From contig QZKN01000012.1 in the NCBI GenBank assembly GCA_003598175.1, forward strand, positions 1 to 36,364: a DNA stretch of 36,364 nt, written 5' to 3'. Under the pieces are notes generated by a model. The model had not been told where the DNA came from, searched no databases, and was given only the letters and a program-made list of their open reading frames with translations. A program made the translations under genes and the position numbers. Below, one piece after another: positions 1 to 6,960 of the stretch. Numbering within the stretch: the first letter of the stretch is position 1; the number at the start of each line of letters is the position of its first letter. The stretch is from Candidatus Omnitrophota bacterium. GTDB taxonomy: Bacteria > Hinthialibacterota > Hinthialibacteria > Hinthialibacterales > Hinthialibacteraceae.

Positions 1-2
1 CA

Positions 3-176
3 GACGAAGACGTCAAACGCATCCTGGCCGCCCGCAGCGAAAAGCAACACCTGGTCCTCACCGGGCGTTCGGCGGCCGACTGGGTGATTGCCGAAGCCGA
101 TCTCGTGACCGAGATGAAAGAAGTTAAGCACCCCTATCAGAAGGGCGTACTGGCTCAAAAGGGGATCGATTGGTAG
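3..176 (+). CDS. btuR: Cob(I)alamin adenosyltransferase, C-terminal fragment (cut by window start)
   Basis: Reading from base 3 gives 57 residues and a TAG stop. The segment contains HLVLTGR, then EADLVTEMKEVKHPY, and ends AQKGIDW. This is the characteristic C-terminus of the BtuR/CobO/CobP family. That family transfers the adenosyl group of ATP to cob(I)alamin to make coenzyme B12 or its precursor in the cytoplasm. The N-terminal two thirds, including the P-loop, lie outside the window, so completeness cannot be judged. The next gene (trxB fragment) starts about 115 bases later on the same strand. Family assignment is confident; the choice between the names btuR and cobO is arbitrary. Confidence 0.85.
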   Translation, partial: DEDVKRILAARSEKQHLVLTGRSAADWVIAEADLVTEMKEVKHPYQKGVLAQKGIDW

Positions 177-290
177 GCGAAAGTTTCGTGAAGCGCTTGC
201 CATTCGGAGCGGAAATTGTTATCTGTGTCAACAGCCGGACGACCGGCTCCATGATGTGCCGACGCGTGATTTTAGCATAAGGAATGGGAG

Positions 291-533
291 ATGGCCGAAG
301 AACGAGTATATGACATCATCATCGTGGGCGGGGGCCCGGGCGGCCTGTGTGCCGGTCTCTATGCCGCGCGCGCCAATCGCAAAGCGCTCAACGTCGCTTC
401 CGTGCCCGAGTTGACGAGCCGCACCATCTCTATCGACGGCATCATTTCGATGATCATCGTCGCCAGAGTGATCTCCCGCTCCGTCGGCGCGCCGAATGAC
501 AAGCCTTCCATCGCCGCCGCCTTCACCGCATGA
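291..533 (+). CDS. trxB: Thioredoxin reductase, N-terminal fragment only (broken)
   Basis: The first ~33 residues are a textbook thioredoxin reductase N-terminus: [21 protein letters not shown], with the GxGxxG FAD-binding dinucleotide fold, followed by ANRKAL. The intact flavoenzyme is about 310 residues, reduces thioredoxin with NADPH and carries a CxxC pair. Here the homology stops near base 390. The frame then continues as nonsense to 533, because the DNA from about 362 onward is hemL on the other strand. A GGGAG sequence abuts the ATG and AAGG lies further upstream, so the start looks genuine. The product cannot be functional as it stands. The truncation is either a real rearrangement or an assembly misjoin. 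Confidence 0.7.
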   Translation: MAEERVYDIIIVGGGPGGLCAGLYAARANRKALNVASVPELTSRTISIDGIISMIIVARVISRSVGAPNDKPSIAAAFTA

Positions 534-748
534 ACCACTTCCTGATGCGCATGGCCCAGGATCAACGGCCCCCACGATCCGACATAATCGACGTATGTGT
601 TTCCATCCACATCGGTGAGGATGCATCCCTTCCCTCGGGCGACGAAAAACGGAGTCCCCCCCACCGCGTTCCATGCCCGCACCGGGCTGTTCACTCCGCC
701 GGGTATTCGCTCACGCGCGGATTCGAAAAGTGTGGTTGATTTTAACAT
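359..748 (-). CDS. hemL: Glutamate-1-semialdehyde 2,1-aminomutase, N-terminal fragment (broken)
   Basis: Read on the minus strand from the ATG at 748, the protein begins [18 protein letters not shown] and continues NSPVRAW, with [24 protein letters not shown] and VNSGTEAT. These are signatures of the PLP-dependent enzyme HemL, which makes 5-aminolevulinate for tetrapyrrole synthesis. Intact HemL is about 430 residues. This copy ends after ~129 codons, at SALRLARAA, and lacks the PLP-binding lysine region. The break lies inside a ~30-bp stretch (362-391) that also reads as trxB on the other strand. A GTG three codons earlier (757) could also start it, but the ATG matches the family N-terminus better. 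Cobalamin and heme genes often lie near each other, but that cannot be tested here. Confidence 0.75.
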   Translation of the reverse strand: MLKSTTLFESARERIPGGVNSPVRAWNAVGGTPFFVARGKGCILTDVDGNTYVDYVGSWGPLILGHAHQEVVHAVKAAAMEGLSFGAPTEREITLATMIIEMMPSIEMVRLVNSGTEATLSALRLARAA

Positions 749-757
749 AACATGCAC

Positions 758-992
758 CAGCTTTTATCGCGACAGTTTCAGTCCACAGGATTCGCTATTC
801 CGATCCCAACGAGCTTCTTCCGAAACAATGGAAGATCACGGCGATCCGAGTACAACGATTGATCATCGATATATCCCCATCAACGGATTGAAGATTCCTC
901 AGAAACAGGATCAGAGCATCGGGCTCAAGCTAGAACAGAAAAAAAACAGCAGCGGGGTCCCTTGTCATTGCTGCCGTGGAATGAAGAAGGTA
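758..992. other. Intergenic region between hemL fragment and tRNA
   Basis: No convincing coding region was seen on either strand. Apart from the possible tRNA terminator at 939-973, nothing was recognised. No clear Shine-Dalgarno sequence precedes the hemL start. Confidence 0.4.
939..973 (-). terminator. Possible intrinsic terminator of the tRNA-Met transcript
   Basis: On the minus strand, about 20 bases past the tRNA 3' end, a CAGCA...TGCTG stem (951-947 paired with 973-969) encloses a GC-rich loop. An eight-base T run (946-939 on the plus strand as A) follows directly. The stem is short, so the call is moderate. Confidence 0.4.
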
Positions 993-1066
993 TAGCGGCG
1001 CAGGGACTTGAACCCCGGACAACACGGATATGAGCCGTGCGCTCTAACCAGCTGAGCTACGCCGCC
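993..1066 (-). tRNA. tRNA-Met (CAT anticodon), elongator type
   Basis: The reverse complement folds as a full cloverleaf. The acceptor GGCGGCG pairs with CGCCGCT (last pair G:U), and the D stem is GCTC/GAGC. The anticodon stem is CACGG/CCGTG around loop CTCATAT, and the T stem is CGGGG/CCCTG around TTCAAGT. The discriminator base is A and the 3' CCA is not encoded. CAT can be Met or the lysidine-modified Ile2. The acceptor has G4:C69 and G5:C68 rather than the C4:G69 and C5:G68 favoured by TilS. The D stem and the 29:41 pair are not initiator-like. Elongator Met is therefore the best reading. Confidence 0.85.
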
Positions 1067-1184
1067 GTGATCATTTCCGCTCGTGTTTCCACGAACAGTT
1101 TTTTATTATATCACCAAATTCCACAAAAAGGGAATGCTCAAAACCAAAAAACCGGAACAATCAGTGAATTTTATATGAAAATGC

Positions 1185-1260
1185 CCCCTTCCCCAACCCT
1201 CCCCGTCAACAGGGCGGGAGCCCATTTCCCCCCGTTGACGGGGGGATTAAGGGGGGGAAA
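1185..1260. repeat. GTTGACGGGG hairpin repeat, copy A
   Basis: CCCCGTCAAC (1201-1210) and GTTGACGGGG (1234-1243) are perfect reverse complements. C-rich and G-rich flanks extend the imperfect stem on both sides. Related copies lie at 8820-8880 (full), 34686-34730 (half) and about 11848-11872 (half). No gene was seen between the tRNA (1066) and the secreted protein (1371). Confidence 0.6.
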
Positions 1261-1370
1261 AGAGCCGGATGCCAAGGGCAACAACATTCCCGCCCTTGCA
1301 ACCTTCCCATATTCCGCTAATTTAAGGAAATGTTCCCATCCATGAATCTCGAAAAAGGATAAAAGCCAGT

Positions 1371-3017
1371 ATGGACGCAACAAAACAAACTTTTTTTCGA
1401 TTCACAGGTTTGTCATTACTTTTCACATTCATTCTAATCCCTCACACGCACGCCGGCGAAAACCACCGCCCCTGGCGACACGAAGGCCTCCTCCTCGATC
1501 AACGCGACGTGGCCTTCATTCAATCTCATTTATCACAAAACCCCTGGCAAAGCGCGTGGGCGGATCTACAGGCGCGCAAACAGCGCCTGCCCTCCGCCTA
1601 CCATCCCGACCGCCTGCTGATTCTCTCCCACATGAACACCATCCAACCGAACCCCGAGATCGAAACCTTAATAATTAAGGATATCGACGCCATCAGCCGC
1701 ATGAAAGCCCCCAAAACAGAACTGGAAAAACCGGAAAACGATGACGCCGACCGCTTCTGGAAACAGGCGACTTGCGACGACGCCTTCTGGTCGTTTCCCA
1801 AAGCGCAAAAGATCATCCGATACGCGCTGGCGTTCGAGTCCCTGCGACAGAAGAAACAACTGAACAACGGCCTGCGAATGCAGTTCAAACAGTGGCTGAA
1901 ACAACAAATCGCAACCGCAAAAGGCTCCGCAACCCATCCCTGCGAGGACCTGCCGTGGTTCGCGGCGGCCCGCATGGCCGCCGCCGTGGTTCTCGAAGAA
2001 CGTCATCTCTACGAAGTTGGCGGCGAACAGGTCTTTCTCAGCCTGCTGTGGCGCAGCTTCAACCGCGACGGAGAATTCTGCTACCCCCACCTCGACCCTC
2101 CCCTGACCATCGAACAAAACATCAAAATGGTGACCGGCATGTTGCTGATGGCGGAAATCGCCAACCACCACAGCGACCTCTTCTACGGCAACGATCTCTA
2201 CCACGCCTCCTATGGCGCGAAAAATCTGAAAAAAATATGCGATCACCTCTTCCACCGCATCCAAACCAGCCGCTACGAATTCCGCGAACACTGGGGCTGG
2301 CTCGAACTCGCCGCCAAAACCTACGGCGAACCGCAATGGCTCCACGAACTGCAAAAACACCGCCCCGTCTTCGACGCCTGGACCGGCGGACCGGTCACCC
2401 TCACCCACGCCCGCAGCCTGCCCGCGGAACCGCCGGATTTCGGCGCCGCCCCCGACGGCTTTCTCTGGCTGTACAATCAAACGGATCTAAGCGGCTGGCA
2501 ATATTCCTCCCGCTGGTACGACATCGACGAAAACGACTTCTACGTCGAAGACGGCGTCTTTCTGACGCGCGGCGCCAGCGATCACTGGCTCATGACCGAT
2601 CGCATGTACGGCAATTTCATCCTGCGGCTGGAATACCGCATCGGCAAAGGCAGCAACAGCGGCGTCATGATCTGGGCGCCCATCCCCGGACGCCCCTCGA
2701 AAACCGGCTTCGAAGTGCAACTGCTGGACGACGCCGGCCAACCGCCGAAAATCGACGGCTCCGGCTCTCTCTACAAAGTCGTCGCCCCACTCGCCAACGC
2801 GCAAAAACCCGCGGGCGAATGGAACGATCTCGAAATCACCTGCCACAATCCCCGCCTCCAAATCATCCTCAACGATCGGATCATCCAGGACGTGAACCTC
2901 GACGAACTCCCGGAAACCCAGGGCCGAAGAAGACGCGGCTATATCGGCCTGCAGGACCACGCCCACAAAGTGGCCTTCCGCAACGTCCGCATCCGCCCGC
3001 TGGAAGAAATACAATAA
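1371..3017 (+). CDS. Secreted alginate-lyase-like / DUF1080 (3-keto-disaccharide hydrolase) fusion protein
   Basis: 548 residues. Residues ~1-28 look like a signal peptide: a charged start, a hydrophobic stretch LSLLFTFILI, and likely cleavage near HTHAG. Residues ~35-340 resemble the helical alginate-lyase/heparinase-like fold, with opening EGLLLDQRDVAFIQ, a Trp/Tyr-rich middle and EQNIKMVTGMLLMAEIANH. Residues ~360-545 are a DUF1080 domain (jelly-roll, 3-keto-disaccharide hydrolase family), with FYVEDGVFLT, NFILRLEYRIGKGSNSGV, GFEVQLLDD, EWNDLEI and GYIGLQDH. A role in breaking down extracellular or periplasmic polysaccharide is inferred; the substrate is unknown. It stands alone between repeat-rich gaps. 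The ATG start gives the signal peptide; a weak AAAGGA lies upstream. Confidence 0.75.
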   Translation: MDATKQTFFRFTGLSLLFTFILIPHTHAGENHRPWRHEGLLLDQRDVAFIQSHLSQNPWQSAWADLQARKQRLPSAYHPDRLLILSHMNTIQPNPEIETLIIKDIDAISRMKAPKTELEKPENDDADRFWKQATCDDAFWSFPKAQKIIRYALAFESLRQKKQLNNGLRMQFKQWLKQQIATAKGSATHPCEDLPWFAAARMAAAVVLEERHLYEVGGEQVFLSLLWRSFNRDGEFCYPHLDPPLTIEQNIKMVTGMLLMAEIANHHSDLFYGNDLYHASYGAKNLKKICDHLFHRIQTSRYEFREHWGWLELAAKTYGEPQWLHELQKHRPVFDAWTGGPVTLTHARSLPAEPPDFGAAPDGFLWLYNQTDLSGWQYSSRWYDIDENDFYVEDGVFLTRGASDHWLMTDRMYGNFILRLEYRIGKGSNSGVMIWAPIPGRPSKTGFEVQLLDDAGQPPKIDGSGSLYKVVAPLANAQKPAGEWNDLEITCHNPRLQIILNDRIIQDVNLDELPETQGRRRRGYIGLQDHAHKVAFRNVRIRPLEEIQ

Positions 3018-3023
3018 TGGAGC

Positions 3024-3081
3024 GCGGGCATCCTGCCCGCATTGGCAAGTAGTATGGCCAGGGCAGCGCTTTTCCTGCCCT
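3024..3081. repeat. Two short palindromic repeats in tandem
   Basis: The unit GCGGGCA-TCC-TGCCCGC (3024-3040) is followed by AGGGCA...TGCCCT (3060-3081). The first belongs to the GCGGAC-like palindrome family also found at 12017, 12134, 23753 and 34617. The second resembles the GGAAA.AGCGCTG type at 4256-4281. They fill the gap before the PilZ gene. Confidence 0.6.
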
Positions 3082-3172
3082 AGATGCATCCTATGAAATA
3101 CCCTTCAACTTTTTCTCCACACATCATATAATCGGAACAAGGATCCATTTACATTTGAAAAACCGGAAAACC

Positions 3173-4219
3173 ATGAAAACCGTCAGACATCCACGTAAAA
3201 CCGCTCACTTGACCTACGCCGCCTGTGAAAAAGATGCACACTTCACCTGCATGGCCATTATCAAAAACATCAGCGCATCCGGCGCGCTCATTTCCACAAC
3301 GGACGACTTCGAAATCGGCGCCAACATCATCGCCTGTCCGGTCGAAGACACAAACCGAGGCCTGCCGACGCCCGAGCAGGTCTACCAACATCCCAACCAC
3401 ATCGAGGGCGTCGTCGTCCGCAAGGATGGTTTCGACCTGTACGCCATCCACTTCGGCAAGGAAGTGAAGGAACCCGAATCCTACGGCCGCCGCGATTACG
3501 GCCTGTTCACCATCGAACGCCGCGGCCTTCTCTCCATCTGCATCCTCAGCGGCAACCCGGATCTCAAAAAATTCGTACAATTCTGCGATCATATCAAACA
3601 AAAAGCCCTTCTGTCTCTTCGCTTGATCCTTGATTTCTCCCACACCGCCAAAGCCCCGCAAACCGGCGCGGCGTTGATGAAAGATGTGTTGGAATATCTC
3701 CTGAAAGAACGGCGCGAAATCGCCGCCGTCAACTGCGAAGCGGTTTGCCCCAAATCAATCGGTCAACTATCGCACTATCACACCATGCATCATTTTTCCT
3801 CGCGGGAAGAAGCGGAAGCCGATTTCGAACGCCGTCCCTACACCATCCTCATCGTCGAAGACGACGAAGTCACCTTGCAATTCACTTCGAAATACCTCGA
3901 AAAACAAAATTTTCGCCCGCTGGAAGCCACGACGGCGGAAGAAGGCGTCAAACTGGCAACCCGGGAAAAACCCGACTTGATTCTCATGGACATCAATCTC
4001 CCCGGCATGAACGGCATCGAGGCCGTCGAACACCTTCGCGCCAAAACGCAGACGAAAACAATCCCCATCATCATGCTCACCGGCGAGTCCTCCCGAAAAT
4101 CCGTCGAATCCTGTCTGCAACACAACGTCAACGAATATATCTTAAAACCCTTCGATCCGGACAACCTCTTCCAAAAAATCATCGACTGTCTCATCCAAAC
4201 CAAAAAAGCAAATTCATAG
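3173..4219 (+). CDS. PilZ-STAS-like-REC three-domain signalling protein
   Basis: 348 residues. Residues 1-105 form a PilZ-type domain with an N-terminal basic stretch (R5..R8) and NISASG (residues 32-37), matching the (D/N)xSxxG c-di-GMP motif. Residues ~108-218 resemble a STAS/anti-anti-sigma fold: LILDFS, then KDVLEYLLKERREIAAVNC, then HHFSSREEAEADF. The usual phosphorylatable Ser loop is replaced by APQTGAAL. Residues 222-348 are a response-regulator receiver with acidic pocket E229-D230-D231, phosphoacceptor D273, T303 and K325. The combination suggests integration of c-di-GMP with phosphorelay input by a cytoplasmic adaptor (inferred). It converges on the hybrid REC-PAS protein, its possible partner. 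The ATG at 3173 is preferred over an in-frame TTG at 3155. Confidence 0.75.
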   Translation: MKTVRHPRKTAHLTYAACEKDAHFTCMAIIKNISASGALISTTDDFEIGANIIACPVEDTNRGLPTPEQVYQHPNHIEGVVVRKDGFDLYAIHFGKEVKEPESYGRRDYGLFTIERRGLLSICILSGNPDLKKFVQFCDHIKQKALLSLRLILDFSHTAKAPQTGAALMKDVLEYLLKERREIAAVNCEAVCPKSIGQLSHYHTMHHFSSREEAEADFERRPYTILIVEDDEVTLQFTSKYLEKQNFRPLEATTAEEGVKLATREKPDLILMDINLPGMNGIEAVEHLRAKTQTKTIPIIMLTGESSRKSVESCLQHNVNEYILKPFDPDNLFQKIIDCLIQTKKANS

Positions 4220-4255
4220 AGGCCAAACGCCAACCGCAGCGCCGTTTCCGGGTGG

Positions 4256-4281
4256 CAAGGACAGCGCTGTTTCCGCCCTTG
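4256..4281. repeat. Palindromic repeat between convergent genes
   Basis: CAAGG (4256-4260) and CCTTG (4277-4281) enclose ACAGCGCTGTTTCCGC. The arrangement matches the unit at 3060-3081 and the coding unit inside the terminase at 13425-13455. It sits exactly between two convergent stop codons, so it might also act as a bidirectional termination structure. Confidence 0.5.
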
Positions 4282-4296
4282 GAAACGCCCACCGCC

Positions 4297-6960
4297 TCAC
4301 GACTCGCCCATGTCGTTTTTCACCCCCCACTTCCCAATCACACCGCGAAGACTCTCCTCGCCGATCGGCTTCGTGATAAAATCATTCATCCCCGCCTCCA
4401 GACACTTTTCCCGATCCCGCTGCATCACGTGCGCCGTCATCGCGATAATCGGAACGTCTTTCATCGCAGGATTCGCCCGAATCGCGCGCGCGGCCTCCAA
4501 CCCGTCCATCTCCGGCATCTCGATATCCATCATAATGAAATCGAATGACGCGCGCCGCAACGCCTGCAACGCCTCCCGCCCGTTGCTCGCCGCCGTCGTG
4601 TGGCACCCCAACTTCCGCATCAGTTGTTGCGCCACCATGGCGCTGACGCGGCTGTCCTCCACGATCAATACCTTCAATCCGATCGGTTCTCGAACGCCCC
4701 ACTCCTCTCCCCGCACTTCGGGAATCCCGAACCACGCCCGAAAACAAATTCGCGCGGATGATCCGCCGACGCCTTCCATCCACAATTCTCCCTCCAGATT
4801 TTCCACCAGGCTCTGAAGCAGAGACGCTCGAACGTCCATTCCCGGATAATCGGTTCTCACCTTGTCCCCTTCGACTCCAATCGCGACGTCATCAGGCAGC
4901 TCACTTCCCACTACAAAACCAAGGCGAATCCGCTCGCCCACTCTCTCCTCTTCGCGCACATCCAAAATAATGCTCTCTCCCCCGCAATGCTTGATCGCAT
5001 CCTCACACAACACCGCCAGAATCTGGCCGAGTGATTCCCCATACCCATACAAAACAGGCGGAACCACATCCTCCCCACGAACCACCAACCGCATCCCACG
5101 CCTCGACGCCCGCGTTGCCACAACCCGGATCGCTTCCTTCATCACCTCGCGCACACAAAAGTCGCTTCTCTCCGGCTCCAATGTCCCCATTTCGATCCGC
5201 GACAGATCCTCCAACTCGCTGAGCAGAGAAACCACGGAACCGGCGCAATCCTTCACCATCTCCAAATACGTCCTCTGTTCCGCGTCGATCGCCGTCCCCA
5301 ACAACATATCGGTCAACCCCACGATCCCATCCAACGGCGTGCGAATCTCGGCGGACACTTTCGCTAGAAATTCGCTCTTGAATCGGCTCTTTTCCTCCGC
5401 CTTCTCCTTCTCGCCCACCAACTCGCTCACATCGATCACCGTTACAATCACCCCGCGATACAAATTCTCGTGAAACACCGGCTGAAACCGCAACAACACC
5501 GGAATTCCATTGATGTACGCTTCCAGCGTGTTTTCCCGTTTGGCGAAGCCGGATTTGAACTCATCCAAAATCCCCACGATATTCACGTCGGCCAGATCCC
5601 GAACAATCCGATTTACACTTCTCCCCACAATCAGCTCCCGCGGCATACGACAAAATTCCGCAAACCAACCATTCACTTCCGCAATCTCATCATTTTCGTT
5701 GGCCACGAGCACGCCCACTTCCATCCCCTCGATCACGGAACGCAATTTGGCGGACTTCGACTCCGCCACTAACTTCGCCTCCTCGATTGTACGTTGCGCC
5801 TGTTTCTGCGCGGTAACGTCACGCACGATCCCGACCAGGAAATTCATCTGTGCAAAAACTGTAAATTTCAAACTTACTTCGACCGGGAAAATCGTCCCAT
5901 CTTTGCGCTTATGACGACCTTCGAATACCATACTTTTCCGAACTCGCATCTCCTCGCGATGCTCTTCCCAGCTCAATCCGCTCGCAAAAATCTCATCGAT
6001 CGCGGTGATGTTCATCTCCAGCAGTTCCTGGCGAGCATAGCCCAGACTTTCACAAGCCTGATCGTTACAATCCATGATCCCGCCGGTCTCGAAATCAAGC
6101 ACGAAAATGGCGTCGTTGGATTGGTTCACCAGCGTTTGAAACAAGATCACCCTCCGCTCCATCCGCTTCCGCTCGCTGATATCCCGCGCCAACACGGTAA
6201 TGCGCTCCCCCGTTTCCAGACAAACATAAGAATGGGAGACTTCGACGGGAAACGTATTTCCGCTTTTTTCAAAATAAATTTTTTCCTGCAGATCCACACG
6301 TTCGGAAAACGCCCGTTCCCGCATCGCATCCCACGCCGTCCGCGAAAAATCGCCGTCTACCGTATCAATGGTCAACGACAACAATTCCTCCCGCGTATAC
6401 CCCAATCGCCGATGCGCCGCCACGTTACAATCCTGAATACGCCCGCTCCGCGCCTCGCAAATCAAAATCATTTCGTTGCTCAAATCAAGCGCCGCCTGAA
6501 ATTGTTTGTTCGATGCATCCAGATTCTGAAAGGCTTTCTCCCGCTCACGTTGCGCCGTCAGACTGCGCTGACGATTCTCGTGATACTCCGCCGCCCGCTG
6601 CAACGCATGTTCCATGATCTCGAGGTTGATCTCGCCCTTCTGGATGTAATCGAACACGCCTTCCTTCAACGCCTGCACCGCATGATTCACTTCCGCGTGC
6701 CCCGTCAGGATCAGAATCGCCGGCGATTCTTCGTACTTCTGAACCTGACGCGACAACTCGATCCCCGCCGGCCCCGGCATTTTCACATCCAACACAAAAA
6801 TCTGATGGGAACGCTCCCGCATCACAGCCAACGCCTCCTCGCCGTTCGCCGCTATATCCGTCTCCCAGCCCAATCCGATACAGACTCGTTCGATGAATGC
6901 GCAAACCACAGCGTCGTCATCGACTATCAATACCCGGTAAGAATGCATCATGTCACTCAT
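4297..6960 (-). CDS. Hybrid REC-PAS-PAS-PAS-pseudo-histidine-kinase-REC protein
   Basis: 887 residues. Domain order is REC1 (~8-125, phosphoacceptor D58), a charged linker, three PAS domains (~158-275, 282-400, 418-520), a HisKA/HATPase-like region (~528-750) and REC2 (~760-880, with MMDIEMPEMDG). The H-box reads KVSAEIRTPLDG, so the catalytic His is Ala537 (codon 5350-5352). The N-box is LCEDAIKH with Asp in place of Asn, and the DxGxG and GxGLGL boxes are not recognisable. Autokinase activity is therefore unlikely; a scaffold or sensor role is inferred. The start at 6960 is supported by GGAGGAAGG upstream and by an ATGAGTGA overlap with the TPR gene stop, which suggests translational coupling. 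It is the last gene of the four-gene cluster. Confidence 0.85.
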   Translation of the reverse strand: MSDMMHSYRVLIVDDDAVVCAFIERVCIGLGWETDIAANGEEALAVMRERSHQIFVLDVKMPGPAGIELSRQVQKYEESPAILILTGHAEVNHAVQALKEGVFDYIQKGEINLEIMEHALQRAAEYHENRQRSLTAQREREKAFQNLDASNKQFQAALDLSNEMILICEARSGRIQDCNVAAHRRLGYTREELLSLTIDTVDGDFSRTAWDAMRERAFSERVDLQEKIYFEKSGNTFPVEVSHSYVCLETGERITVLARDISERKRMERRVILFQTLVNQSNDAIFVLDFETGGIMDCNDQACESLGYARQELLEMNITAIDEIFASGLSWEEHREEMRVRKSMVFEGRHKRKDGTIFPVEVSLKFTVFAQMNFLVGIVRDVTAQKQAQRTIEEAKLVAESKSAKLRSVIEGMEVGVLVANENDEIAEVNGWFAEFCRMPRELIVGRSVNRIVRDLADVNIVGILDEFKSGFAKRENTLEAYINGIPVLLRFQPVFHENLYRGVIVTVIDVSELVGEKEKAEEKSRFKSEFLAKVSAEIRTPLDGIVGLTDMLLGTAIDAEQRTYLEMVKDCAGSVVSLLSELEDLSRIEMGTLEPERSDFCVREVMKEAIRVVATRASRRGMRLVVRGEDVVPPVLYGYGESLGQILAVLCEDAIKHCGGESIILDVREEERVGERIRLGFVVGSELPDDVAIGVEGDKVRTDYPGMDVRASLLQSLVENLEGELWMEGVGGSSARICFRAWFGIPEVRGEEWGVREPIGLKVLIVEDSRVSAMVAQQLMRKLGCHTTAASNGREALQALRRASFDFIMMDIEMPEMDGLEAARAIRANPAMKDVPIIAMTAHVMQRDREKCLEAGMNDFITKPIGEESLRGVIGKWGVKNDMGES

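Noticed and set aside
993..1066. tRNA-Ile2 (lysidine) or initiator tRNA-Met instead of elongator Met
   Set aside because: The acceptor lacks the C4:G69/C5:G68 pairs of Ile2. The anticodon stem lacks the three G:C pairs in initiator order.
1668..3089. Long open frames on the minus strand over the DUF1080 gene
   Set aside because: Composition is typical of antisense frames of a GC-rich gene, with no domain, start signal or homology.
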